Part shown: in pieces, positions 17,812 through 26,392 of the stretch
How the letters are laid out: every line of letters begins with the position of its first letter
How positions within the stretch are numbered: the stretch's first letter is position 1
NCBI GenBank assembly: GCA_944322005.1
Contig: CALUNL010000004.1
Span: 1 to 64,000 of the forward strand
Direction: 5' to 3'
Source of the DNA: an uncultured Alistipes sp.
GTDB taxonomy: Bacteria > Bacteroidota > Bacteroidia > Bacteroidales > Rikenellaceae
Length of the DNA stretch: 64,000 nt
Program-made: the position numbers and the translations under genes
The notes under the pieces: generated by a model
Seen by the model: only the letters and a program-made list of their open reading frames with translations
What the model was told of the DNA's origin: nothing
Database searches by the model: none

Positions 17812-18507
17812 TCAATCGAAAAGTACGCCTGGATTCATGGCCGAAGGGCTCCGCCACTCGATTCCGTAATCCTCGCGGAGCACGCGCGCCTTGGCGCTCC
17901 AGTATGCATGGCAGAAACCCATGCCGCGAGGATGCTCCTCCAGCATCCCGTATATTTTGGCATCGGCCTCATCGATGACACGCTCGTATTCGGCGCTCCA
18001 CTCCACCGGATCGGTCTGCATTATGCCCGTCTGCTCGATAAGGCCGAACTCCCCGTTGTCGGCATGGCCTATGTTGCGGCGATATAGCGTAATCTCCTTC
18101 ATGACCGGCTCCGCAAGGTTCGATTCGTGTTCAAGTCCCGCCTCGAGACGGTGAATCAGCATCAGTTCCATATCCAGCAGCCGCAGTTTGAGCCTCGGGT
18201 GGTCATGTATGGCATCCGCCATCCTCGAAACGGCCCAATAGAGGTTGTCCAGCATGTGGTCGTAACCCTCCAGGTATCGGGCAATGTCGAGCAGCTCCCC
18301 GGCAAGAGACGAATTTTCCCACTCCCTGTCCTGATTGCGCAGGTTCTCCTCCGCCAGCAGCACATCGCCGCAGCAGACCTCCCAGTAGGCGTCGACAGTA
18401 TCCGCCCTGCCGTCGCGCTCAAGGCCGGCAACGGCCTTGCGGGCCGCATCGAGCTCCGCCCTGTAATCGATATTCTTACCCATAACTTGCATATGTTCGG
18501 TTATCAT
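17812..18507 (-). CDS. Hypothetical helical protein
   Basis: A 231-residue acidic protein, predicted mostly helical, without signal peptide or membrane segment; I do not recognise a family. Its start codon overlaps the stop of the upstream gene as ATGA (18504-18507), which supports both the start choice and co-translation. ATGs at residues 6 and 9 are alternatives. Because it is coupled to a large exported protein while itself looking cytoplasmic, it may serve a regulatory or assembly role; this is a guess from position. Confidence 0.6.
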   Translation of the reverse strand: MITEHMQVMGKNIDYRAELDAARKAVAGLERDGRADTVDAYWEVCCGDVLLAEENLRNQDREWENSSLAGELLDIARYLEGYDHMLDNLYWAVSRMADAIHDHPRLKLRLLDMELMLIHRLEAGLEHESNLAEPVMKEITLYRRNIGHADNGEFGLIEQTGIMQTDPVEWSAEYERVIDEADAKIYGMLEEHPRGMGFCHAYWSAKARVLREDYGIEWRSPSAMNPGVLFD

Positions 18508-21350
18508 TCCACAACAAAGTACCTTACCGGCTGGAGGTTGTCCGCCGGAGGCGTCTCCCCGGCAGGCAATGCGGAGAGTACCGTCTGCTCGGTACTCCGC
18601 TTGCCGTCGATTTCAGGAATCTCATTGTCGAGCACCGACTTCAGGAACCCGACCTCCGCGCGCACCTCCTCACACATGCGGTCTGCCATCTCCATGCACT
18701 CGTCGAGAGCCTCGCAGCCCTGTCTGAACAGTTTTTCAAAGTCTCCGGCACCATCCCCGAGCGACTTCAATGCCGCCGCGGCATCCTCACGCATGCCGGA
18801 AACCTCCTTAAGTCTCTTTACAAGCTCCTCAAGGCTTCCGAGAACGGACGTGCGCTGCGAGGTCTCGTAAGGGATACGCAGGAATGTTCTCCCGAGGTCG
18901 GACTTCATTTTCACCGCCTTGCACGGCGTCCCGGCATCGGTATCCAGATAATATGTACGTATCTCGTACTTCGGCTTCATGCTCTCCGCATACTTCCCCG
19001 TCCGCTCGCAGAGTATCGAGACATTTGTGAAGAACCCGTCAAGGCTCTTGTTGCCTGACGACAGCGAAGGGCGCACCCATTCGTTCGCCATGGCCTTGTC
19101 GCTCCACGCCGGACGCGTCACGACAGCCTCCGACAACCGGGCCGGTTTCGGAATGTCGAGCGGCAGCCGCTCCTTCGTCAGGGTGATGTCGTAAAAGATG
19201 TACTGGCCCGACCAGTTGTCCGTATTCGCAAGCCAGAACATGAGCTGGCGGCAGCCGTCTATCGGCACCGTAACCCTCTGCGGCTCCATGGTCTCGTACA
19301 GGGCAATCTTCGCCGCCACCTTGTGGTCCGCGCCTATGAGAAGCGTCTCGGTATAGTCTTTGGCACGGATATGCGGACGGCAGCAGACCACGGTAAACGT
19401 TACGGCGTTGTACTCGCCATAGGTATTGAAGGCGGCACACGAATTTTCCACGGCCTCGCCTCCCGCGGCAAGCATGAGCAGCGACGCCGCACCGATAAGG
19501 GTGCTCCCGACGACCGCACCGCCGACAGCAACGCTCCCGGCAACGACGGCCGAGCCCACGGCCGCACCGCCGATGACGCCGGCACCGAGGCCGTCCGTAC
19601 CGGAGAGCACGCCATGGTCGAGCGAGAAGTGCACGCTGGTCTGCAACATGAAGCCCTTGTATATGCGTTTGCCGTTGAGGTCGAAATACCGGCGCTGTGT
19701 GGAGCCATCATAGAAAATCTCGTCCTTGCGGTCGGACATCGGGCTGACATAGTGTATATACGGGGCCCCGAGGTCTATGAGGTCGACCGTGTAAGGGCAC
19801 TCCGGCTTCGGATGCACGAAGAGGTCGTTTTCAACCGGCCTGCCGCGATATACCACAAGGTCGGCGACCCCGTATGCGGCGACATCGAGCGTCGGGGAAC
19901 CCTGATTCTCGAAACGCAGCCTGCGGCAGCGGTTTATCGGGAGCGTATACTCCCTGTTCGGGTATGTGGCCACAAGCGGTATCTCCGCCACGAGCCTGTC
20001 ATCGGCATATACGCGCAGCAGGTCGTTGTTCATGGCTCCGCTCTTGCCGATGTAACCGGCCGTAAAGCCGACATGGTCGAACTCGTTGCCCAGGTCGAAG
20101 ACGGCATACGACGACGTATTGTCGCTCAGGAATCCCGCCTTTTCATAAAGTATGATTCCCTCGCTGAACCTTACTCCGCCCATGGAGAAGGTTATGTGGT
20201 CGGACGAGCCGTCGTATATCTGCTTCCGAGTCTGCGCCCCGGCCGCATACGGCGGGATATTGGAGATGAGCCGGCAAACGTCCGGCAGCTCCTTCAGACG
20301 CGGGTCAGCAGGAATCACCGTATCGGCCTTCCCGCCCTTTCCGCCCGCTACGCCGGCATCACGCGGGCCTTCGCCCTCGGGATAGACCATTATTTGCGAG
20401 ATGACGCCGGCAAGTGAACCCGTACTCTGCTCGGAGTGGAACGAGAGCCTCTCGCAGCCCCCGATATCCAGCGTAACCATACGCGCGATGTCGTCGGACT
20501 TCATCTCAAGTTCGTATATTATCTTTCCGTCGGCCTCCACGGAAATCCATCCCGACCCGTACTTGCCGTCCGTGTTGTCGGCAGGCCCGACGACGAAACG
20601 GAGGAGCGAATATTGTCTCCGGAGGTTGAAATACGCCCAACCCGTATTGTGGCCTATAAGCGCCATGTTCATGTTTGCCGACAGGCCGCAGTCGTACCTT
20701 CTGCCGTTCATCATCATCGGAGCGCTCCTGTCCGAGGGCGATACGCACGAAATAATGTTGTTCCGGAAATAGGGCCGCAACTCCTTCACGAGTTCCATCG
20801 CCTTCGGCTTCCCATCGATTATGTTTCCGGTCTCCACAGGCTTCTGTCCGGCAGTCCAGAGCGTGGCTTCGGCTATGCCGACAGGGCCGCCTCCGCTGAC
20901 CAGTACGAACTTCAGCTCGTCCACCCCGGCAAGGTCCATCTCCATGCGCTTCGGAATGCCGTAGGGATATACCAGTTCGTCGACAACCTTGCGGCCGTCG
21001 ACATAGACGGTGAATATACGTGCTTCGGTATCTATTCCCGTGCCGCCTGCACCGGTATTCGTGTTCGCATGCCCGAGCACGAACATCAGCTTGTCGTACC
21101 GGCCGCCGAGGCGGAAGGTGGCATATCCGGGATCTTCGGAGCCCATCACCTGTTTCAGCGTGAACCCGCCGCACCAGTCGAGTCCGCCGCTCATGGCAAT
21201 GCGCTTGGATGAGGAACCGGTATACTTGTATGCCGTATAGCAATGCGAATCGACGGGCGTATGCGTATTGACAAGATATCTCGTCTGTGCGGAGAGGCTC
21301 TGCAGCCCCGCCATCACCGTCAAAAGTACGATTGTACAGATTTTTCCCAT
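18504..21350 (-). CDS. Exported protein with four NPCBM-like domains and a glycine-rich insert
   Basis: A 948-residue protein with a signal peptide (MGKICTIVLLTVMAGLQSLSA). Four segments follow a carbohydrate-binding-like pattern resembling NPCBM: a ligand-facing start (GGFTLKQVMG; GLSANMNMALIG; FSEGIILYEKAG; YKGFMLQTSVHF), a strand such as YATFRLGGRYDKLMFVLG, and a DGRKV/DDRLV turn. The fourth domain is interrupted by about 45 residues made almost only of G, A, V, S and L, like a glycine zipper. The C-terminal 150 residues are charged and likely coiled coil. The start at 21350 is chosen for the signal peptide. First gene of a three-gene operon. Function unknown; surface glycan binding is an inference. 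Confidence 0.7.
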   Translation of the reverse strand: MGKICTIVLLTVMAGLQSLSAQTRYLVNTHTPVDSHCYTAYKYTGSSSKRIAMSGGLDWCGGFTLKQVMGSEDPGYATFRLGGRYDKLMFVLGHANTNTGAGGTGIDTEARIFTVYVDGRKVVDELVYPYGIPKRMEMDLAGVDELKFVLVSGGGPVGIAEATLWTAGQKPVETGNIIDGKPKAMELVKELRPYFRNNIISCVSPSDRSAPMMMNGRRYDCGLSANMNMALIGHNTGWAYFNLRRQYSLLRFVVGPADNTDGKYGSGWISVEADGKIIYELEMKSDDIARMVTLDIGGCERLSFHSEQSTGSLAGVISQIMVYPEGEGPRDAGVAGGKGGKADTVIPADPRLKELPDVCRLISNIPPYAAGAQTRKQIYDGSSDHITFSMGGVRFSEGIILYEKAGFLSDNTSSYAVFDLGNEFDHVGFTAGYIGKSGAMNNDLLRVYADDRLVAEIPLVATYPNREYTLPINRCRRLRFENQGSPTLDVAAYGVADLVVYRGRPVENDLFVHPKPECPYTVDLIDLGAPYIHYVSPMSDRKDEIFYDGSTQRRYFDLNGKRIYKGFMLQTSVHFSLDHGVLSGTDGLGAGVIGGAAVGSAVVAGSVAVGGAVVGSTLIGAASLLMLAAGGEAVENSCAAFNTYGEYNAVTFTVVCCRPHIRAKDYTETLLIGADHKVAAKIALYETMEPQRVTVPIDGCRQLMFWLANTDNWSGQYIFYDITLTKERLPLDIPKPARLSEAVVTRPAWSDKAMANEWVRPSLSSGNKSLDGFFTNVSILCERTGKYAESMKPKYEIRTYYLDTDAGTPCKAVKMKSDLGRTFLRIPYETSQRTSVLGSLEELVKRLKEVSGMREDAAAALKSLGDGAGDFEKLFRQGCEALDECMEMADRMCEEVRAEVGFLKSVLDNEIPEIDGKRSTEQTVLSALPAGETPPADNLQPVRYFVVE

Positions 21351-21478
21351 AAAACTCTTTTTAACAATTTGCCGATGGCAATGGATCGCACCTGACACCC
21401 TTCGCCATCCGGCCATTACTCACTCATATCTCATGCATATGATGCCGGCTATATCCCGCATCCTGTTCCGCGCTCCTG

Positions 21479-21793
21479 TCATTCGCGCAGTATCTCGAAC
21501 TCATAGCGCCAATAGTGACGGCCGTCACAGGTATATGACGACGTACGGTAAACGCTCCCGGCGGTGACATTGAAGCGGTCTCCGCCTGCAGAGGCCACAA
21601 TCGCTCCAGACGGCACGGCATCCGCGAGCCGCAGTGCGCCATGCATCCACTCCGAACTGCTGTCCGGAAACAGCCTGCAACCGACACTGCGAGGATCGAG
21701 TCCTATTGAGGACTCCTCGCAATATTCCGAGCGGACACCGGTCACCTCGCAGTCATTCGCGGATATATGTTTCGTCTTCAGGCGTGCTGTCAC
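21479..21793 (-). CDS. Small hypothetical protein (GTG start)
   Basis: A 104-residue frame starting with GTG; the next in-frame codon upstream that matters is a stop, so this is its full extent. The C-terminal half (FNVTAGSVYRTSSYTCDG, then HYWRYEFEILRE) looks like a beta-strand-rich protein, but no family is recognised. It ends 128 bases before the NPCBM-like gene on the same strand. It may be a real small gene or the remnant of a longer one. The 128 bases between them hold no other feature that I see. Confidence 0.35.
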   Translation of the reverse strand: MTARLKTKHISANDCEVTGVRSEYCEESSIGLDPRSVGCRLFPDSSSEWMHGALRLADAVPSGAIVASAGGDRFNVTAGSVYRTSSYTCDGRHYWRYEFEILRE

Positions 21794-21993
21794 TGTTCCG
21801 AATATTCACTATCAAATCAGGTGCATTGCATGAGATATCGTCAACCGATATTATTCGCAGTGGACGAATTTACGAAATAATTTCCATTTAACACAACATT
21901 CCCCCTAAATTACAGCACTTTCCGCAGTTCACGCACAGTGTATGATATCCCAAAAACGGCTCTCCGGCAACGCAAGGCAACGATATGAGGCAA

Positions 21994-22037
21994 ATAAAAA
22001 AGATGCACATGCCGTTCCTGCTGCCGGCATATGCACC
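21994..22037 (-). terminator. Terminator of the fimbrillin-type gene
   Basis: Near-perfect stem TGCATATGCCG / CGGCATGTGCA (one mismatch) followed on the minus strand by CTTTTTTATTTG. Confidence 0.75.
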
Positions 22038-22059
22038 TTGCAAACCGTGATTGATTCGG

Positions 22060-23052
22060 CTAATGAGGATAGAGCGGATTTCCCGTTTCATCCACCGTTG
22101 TCCAGTCGGTAACCTCCACTGACGGGAATGTTACGGCATCGGCATCGATAATGGCTTTGAAGAGGTAGGAGCTGCCGGCCTGAAGCGCCCCGTCCGGTAC
22201 CGGCACCTCAACCGAGTACTCATGAGGGGTGGGGTCGTAATTGAGGTTCAGCGACAATGTCAACACCATGGGTGAAGTCGTCTGCAGCGGCAGCATCGTA
22301 TACTGCGCCGTCAATCCGTTGATTCCCATCGAAGCCGGGACGGTACCGTACTCCGTTGCCGGAGCAATAACGCCCGTAGTCAGATCCATTGTGGCCCCGG
22401 TCTGCGGCGGCGTTATGGTTGCGGATACGATCTGTTGCAACGCAACGCCGGTTCCGGCCTCGAGTTCGAATACGACCTGCGTCGCAGAGTGGTTGAAGAC
22501 AATCGGGACGGTAACCTGCGACCCGCTTACCTCATAGTCGGCACATCTCCACCACAGATAGTCCACACCGTTCTGCAAAGCTCCCGACACTCCGTTGGAG
22601 AAGGTCGGCATCTTCGCGGAAGAGTTGGTGGAAACGGCATAGAAGTCGAAAAGGCCGTTGCTCAGATACATCTTGTAATTGGATACGCCGGTAAGCATCC
22701 CTGCCTGCTGGGCTATATAGTCGCCCCTGGCCATGGGTGCCGTGCTCGTCGCATTGTCGGTGGCACCGTGATATGCGAATATCGTCACAAGCGTATTTGC
22801 CGAGATCGGAGACATCGACCTGGTCATGTTCATGCTCTCGAGCGTGGCATGGAAACCGACAAGATTGGTTCCGTCACCGTCGAGGTTGTCGTTACCGGTA
22901 TCGCTGCCGCTTTCGCCGCCGTTTCCGGACGAGCCGTTCACCATTCCGTTGCTCTCGATCGTAATGTAGTTCTTGGTGCAGCCGCCCGACAGGAGGGCCA
23001 TAGCGGAGATGACTGCAACAAACAGGATAGCGGAGTAAAGAGTTGATTTCAT
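22060..23052 (-). CDS. Fimbrillin-family lipoprotein
   Basis: A 330-residue lipoprotein with lipobox ALLSGGC (Cys25), then a glycine/serine/aspartate-rich linker, and a two-domain beta sandwich resembling the fimbrillin (FimA/Mfa-like, BF2992-type) superfamily of Bacteroidales pilins. Typical pieces are VGFHATLESMNMTRS after the linker, VPIVFNHSATQVVFELEAG in the middle and YLFKAIIDADAV near the end, leading to the EVTDWTTVDE strand. These proteins are lipidated, cleaved and polymerised by donor strand exchange. No other pilus gene is adjacent, so it may be a stand-alone surface protein. Confidence 0.8.
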   Translation of the reverse strand: MKSTLYSAILFVAVISAMALLSGGCTKNYITIESNGMVNGSSGNGGESGSDTGNDNLDGDGTNLVGFHATLESMNMTRSMSPISANTLVTIFAYHGATDNATSTAPMARGDYIAQQAGMLTGVSNYKMYLSNGLFDFYAVSTNSSAKMPTFSNGVSGALQNGVDYLWWRCADYEVSGSQVTVPIVFNHSATQVVFELEAGTGVALQQIVSATITPPQTGATMDLTTGVIAPATEYGTVPASMGINGLTAQYTMLPLQTTSPMVLTLSLNLNYDPTPHEYSVEVPVPDGALQAGSSYLFKAIIDADAVTFPSVEVTDWTTVDETGNPLYPH

Positions 23053-23156
23053 AGAGTTCAGATTTGTGATGTCAAATGAGTTTCAATCCGAAGAGTGCAG
23101 GCGCAAATCCTGTGCCGCAACTGAAATGTTCCGGAAAGTGCTGCCGCCCCACCACC

Positions 23157-23195
23157 AAAAAAACAGCGGACGCCCGACATCCGCCGGGCATCCGC
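23157..23195 (-). terminator. Terminator of the blaIR-like operon
   Basis: Stem GCGGATGCCCG / CGGGCGTCCGC (one mismatch) followed on the minus strand by TGTTTTTTT. Confidence 0.75.
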
Positions 23196-23270
23196 CTCCT
23201 CTCATGTTTTTGACTTTATGCTTTGTGGTTTTTCTCTATTGCATACTGCGCCCGCAGCCGTCCCGGCCAC

Positions 23271-25229
23271 CTATTTGCCGGTGGAGACATCACCGCCGCC
23301 ACCGCTTCTCGTCGTTATCTCGATTGCGCCATTCGCCGCCTTGTCGCCATATTTCGAAACGGCAGCCTCGCCCTTCAACACGTTCACGGATGCAATATCC
23401 GGAAGATTAACATTTCCAAATTCCCGCACATCGATCTCCTTGCCGTCGACAACCAGCAGCATGCCGCTGTCCATGAGACAGATGTTGTCATTCCATGCGA
23501 CCATCCCGTCCGTTTTCCCTCCGGAGGTGGACACCACCGATATGCTTTTACTGTTTACGGTCATCTTTCCGGATTTGCCGTCTCCGCTCTCCGCGGATTC
23601 CGTCTTCCCGACACTGTTCCACAACATTATGTTGGAACCTTTATCGGAGGTGTTTTTCATGTCGACGTTGAGCTTGGAAAGGCTCTTCCGCAGTAACTCC
23701 ACCTGCGCGGCAATATCTCCGTCCAAGCCGGCCAGACGCTCGCGCAGCTCCTTGCCGTTCACAACTATCTCGGCACCGGTCATGTATTTCGAATTCTTCA
23801 GGATATAGCGGGCGCGGTCGACACTTCGCTCTATGCTCTTTATGTCATCGGCCGACAACTTGTCGAACGACCAGTCAGCCAGTTTTTTCGCACGGAACTC
23901 TATGTCCGGCATCGCAGCAGCGGCGTCGGAAACCTTATTGCCGTCGACGATATACGTCATATTGATGCCATTCACCGAGACCGGTTTCCCGTTCAGTGCG
24001 TCTAAAAGTTCCTTGTCAACTACAACCACATTATCGGCCGCGTCTCCAGCGGTCACGACAGACGCGGAAATGCTCTCCTTGTTCCCATCGCCATTCATTT
24101 CCACAATCACCACACCGCGGGCAATCTCCTCGTCGGTAAGGTTCAGGTTCTTGAGTTCCTCCGCATCAGGTGTCTTGAATACGGCTATGCTCTTGATACT
24201 GTCAACATTGATTTTATCGAGAAAGTCTCGGTCGACGCGTACGGAACCGCGAAGTATGTATATCGGCTCCTCCTTGTCGGCGAGGCTGTCGGCAGCTGCC
24301 GCCGCAACGGCTTCGGAAGACGTGGTCTCCGTGCCTTGCAAATTCGTGTTCACATAACGCACCTCCGCTGCCCTGGCCGTGAACGAAAAGGCCGCGAGCA
24401 GACCGGCCATGACCGGAATTATGGCTGCCATGCGCAGCAGGGCATACCTGCCGCCTGTCTTCGTTGTCATCATTTTCAATCTTTTTTTGGTTAACGAATC
24501 ACGCAATCCGTTGGCTATTTCCGGACTATAGCCGAACAGATGCTTCAATAGTGTATTCACATATTTCGACGAGTCGAACCCGCTTGCGATTACATCGCTG
24601 TCGGCCTCATACTCCTGTACCTCGACAAGACGCCGCTCCGCTATCCATACGAACGGATTCCACCACATTGCCGCCTTCAACAGCCCCATTGCAACACGCT
24701 CCACCGAATGGCGGTGCGCGATATGGCTCGCCTCATGCGCGATTATCGTCTCCATATCGGCGGCCGGAGTATCGGCCGACACGTATATCGTACGGAAAAA
24801 CGAGAACGATGCTATGTTGACGGGGGTCTTTACGATGTCGAAGCGTCCGACCCGCATGCGCTCGCCTTCCCGGCACAGCCTGTACATCCGCACGAACTGC
24901 ACCGCCATCAGCAGGAGCACCGACACGCAGCCGACAGCATAGAATGCCATTGTGAATGTCATCCAGTCGAAACCGGCCGGTTCTTCGACAACGGCTCCCG
25001 ACACCACTACATCGCCGGCGGTCACGAGCGACGTATCGACATACACCACCCCACCGCTCCAAACGGGGATTTTGAGCATCGGTATCACCGCCGCCGCCAG
25101 CATCGCCAGCGGCAGGTAGGCCCGGCAGACCGAGAAGCGCACCCTGCGGTCGAGCAGTATGCCGTAGGCCACGAGCAGCACCCCGCTGCAGGCCAGTGTT
25201 TCGAGCAGATATGCCAACAGTTCCTTCAT
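23271..25229 (-). CDS. BlaR1-like M56 membrane metallopeptidase with plug-like C-terminal repeats
   Basis: A 652-residue membrane sensor-protease. Four hydrophobic segments lie in the first 300 residues, with the zinc peptidase motif HEASH at residues 165-169 and the downstream WWNPFVWIAERRLVEVQEYEAD segment. After the last membrane helix (around residue 280) comes a roughly 350-residue exported part. It ends in a stretch close to the SusC plug, IASVNVLKGEAAVSKYGDKA followed by ANGAIEITTRSGG, and earlier pieces (VDSIKSIAVFK, LSADDIKSIERS) look like weaker repeats of it. It follows blaI by 15 bases. The role should be to sense an envelope signal and cause cleavage of the BlaI-type repressor. 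No beta-lactamase gene is near. Confidence 0.85.
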   Translation of the reverse strand: MKELLAYLLETLACSGVLLVAYGILLDRRVRFSVCRAYLPLAMLAAAVIPMLKIPVWSGGVVYVDTSLVTAGDVVVSGAVVEEPAGFDWMTFTMAFYAVGCVSVLLLMAVQFVRMYRLCREGERMRVGRFDIVKTPVNIASFSFFRTIYVSADTPAADMETIIAHEASHIAHRHSVERVAMGLLKAAMWWNPFVWIAERRLVEVQEYEADSDVIASGFDSSKYVNTLLKHLFGYSPEIANGLRDSLTKKRLKMMTTKTGGRYALLRMAAIIPVMAGLLAAFSFTARAAEVRYVNTNLQGTETTSSEAVAAAAADSLADKEEPIYILRGSVRVDRDFLDKINVDSIKSIAVFKTPDAEELKNLNLTDEEIARGVVIVEMNGDGNKESISASVVTAGDAADNVVVVDKELLDALNGKPVSVNGINMTYIVDGNKVSDAAAAMPDIEFRAKKLADWSFDKLSADDIKSIERSVDRARYILKNSKYMTGAEIVVNGKELRERLAGLDGDIAAQVELLRKSLSKLNVDMKNTSDKGSNIMLWNSVGKTESAESGDGKSGKMTVNSKSISVVSTSGGKTDGMVAWNDNICLMDSGMLLVVDGKEIDVREFGNVNLPDIASVNVLKGEAAVSKYGDKAANGAIEITTRSGGGGDVSTGK

Positions 25230-25244
25230 GGTGCAACCCTCCGT

Positions 25245-25622
25245 TTAGCGGTTCTTTATCTTTTCGACGATTTCGAGAATCTCGTCCATCTCCTTGACCG
25301 AGATGTTCTCCTTCTGCGAGAAGAACGACACCATCTGCGACAGCGAGCCGTCGAAATAGCTCGAAAGCATCGACTTCATAACGCTTCCGGCATATTCGTC
25401 CTTCGTCACGAGCGGAAAGTAACGGTGGCTCTTCCCGACGGCCTCGTGCCCAACGAAGCCCTTGTTTTCAAGTATCTTTATGAAGGTGGCGACGGTCGTA
25501 TATTTCGGCTTCGGTTCCTCCATACGTGCTATTATGTCATTTACGAATCCCGATTCGATGCTCCAGAGGATGCGCATCACCTCCTCTTCGCCGCGTGTGA
25601 GTTCGAGTTGTCTTGCTGTCAT
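25245..25622 (-). CDS. BlaI/MecI-family transcriptional repressor
   Basis: A 125-residue winged-helix repressor of the BlaI/MecI/CopY type: LTRGEEEVMRILWSIE at the start, then the recognition region KPKYTTVATFIKILENKG, the wing, and a C-terminal dimerisation helix. The start at 25622 (MTARQLEL) is chosen because the family begins there and the promoter lies just upstream. It probably represses its own operon through the two operators at 25740-25755 and 25771-25782, and is inactivated by the adjacent M56 protease. Confidence 0.9.
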   Translation of the reverse strand: MTARQLELTRGEEEVMRILWSIESGFVNDIIARMEEPKPKYTTVATFIKILENKGFVGHEAVGKSHRYFPLVTKDEYAGSVMKSMLSSYFDGSLSQMVSFFSQKENISVKEMDEILEIVEKIKNR

Positions 25623-25730
25623 GGCTGAATATTTTTTTATGCCTGTTTTCACTCTCTGTCGGCCGGTCCGCAACGCATTGTCGGTGCAACCCTCCGACCC
25701 GATCCTGCGTATTCCCGCCGGTTTACGGAA

Positions 25731-25782
25731 CAAATGTATATCTAAAAATTTAGATGACCAAATATTTCTACTAAAATTTTAG
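25731..25782 (-). promoter_or_regulatory. blaI promoter with two BlaI-type operators
   Basis: On the minus strand TTTG (25759-25762), 20 bases, then TACATTTG (25731-25738): a textbook Bacteroidetes promoter. The near-palindrome ATCTAAAAATTTAGAT (25740-25755) fills the spacer, and the perfect palindrome CTAAAATTTTAG (25771-25782) lies just upstream, 29 bases centre to centre. Confidence 0.7.
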
Positions 25783-25815
25783 ATAAATGGTAGAAAAATT
25801 TTTACAGCCATAAAT

Positions 25816-25848
25816 AAAGCGGCACCAAACAATGTTTGGTGCCGCTTT
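25816..25848. terminator. Perfect 15-base hairpin between 25867 gene and blaI
   Basis: AAAGCGGCACCAAAC and GTTTGGTGCCGCTTT pair perfectly around AAT. It lies downstream of the minus-strand gene ending at 25867, and the T-run there is short and broken (CTTTATTTATGG). Confidence 0.65.
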
Positions 25849-25866
25849 CGAATCGGTCCGACAGAT

Positions 25867-26376
25867 TCAGCGCAACTCAATACTGTGTGCTACAGGGATT
25901 ACGCCGCAAAAGTCCGTCGTCTGCGGGAGAACAACCGGCTTCCCGGCTTTGGCCTTCTTGCAAAACATGTTCAGAACGACATCCTCCTTGTTTGTGGAAT
26001 AGTATACCTCCGCACCCGGAATCTCCTTCCAACCGTACAGGTCCTCTTCCGTGCGGCTGTTCTTTCGGGCAACGATATAAAGCATACCATCGGCCTCCGG
26101 CGTTACGACACAACGCGACGAAAGCTCGCCGCTTTTGACATTGCGGACAAGCATGTCAAATCCTGAAAATGCACCAGGCAATACGCTTATCGGGTATCGC
26201 CGGTTAAGGAACAACTCCTCACCCTCTCTGAATTTCCGCAATTCGTAACCGTCACCCTCCGCCTTTATCCCGATAGCGGAAATCTCCTGACGGACAATAG
26301 GCGGCATATTCGTTCCGTCGGTACGGAACGGAGATGCTGCGCGGAACGGTCCGCAAATTGCATCGGCAACACACAT
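25867..26376 (-). CDS. Hypothetical protein, divergent from a TonB-dependent receptor
   Basis: A 169-residue protein without signal peptide or membrane segment; no family recognised. The pattern is beta-rich: YELRKFREGEELFLNRRYP, DGMLYIVARKN, then LYGWKEIPGAEVYYSTN and two cysteines. The shape recalls the small sandwich domains at the ends of secreted glycosidases, but I cannot place it. The ATG at 26376 leaves only 16 bases to the divergent gene; an internal ATG at 26307 would leave room for promoters and may be the true start. Confidence 0.5.
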   Translation of the reverse strand: MCVADAICGPFRAASPFRTDGTNMPPIVRQEISAIGIKAEGDGYELRKFREGEELFLNRRYPISVLPGAFSGFDMLVRNVKSGELSSRCVVTPEADGMLYIVARKNSRTEEDLYGWKEIPGAEVYYSTNKEDVVLNMFCKKAKAGKPVVLPQTTDFCGVIPVAHSIELR

Positions 26377-26392
26377 AATTCAATGATTGCCG

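Noticed and set aside
23053-23270. Possible short gene between the fimbrillin and M56 genes
   Set aside because: Only the M56 operon terminator and the fimbrillin promoter region are supported here.
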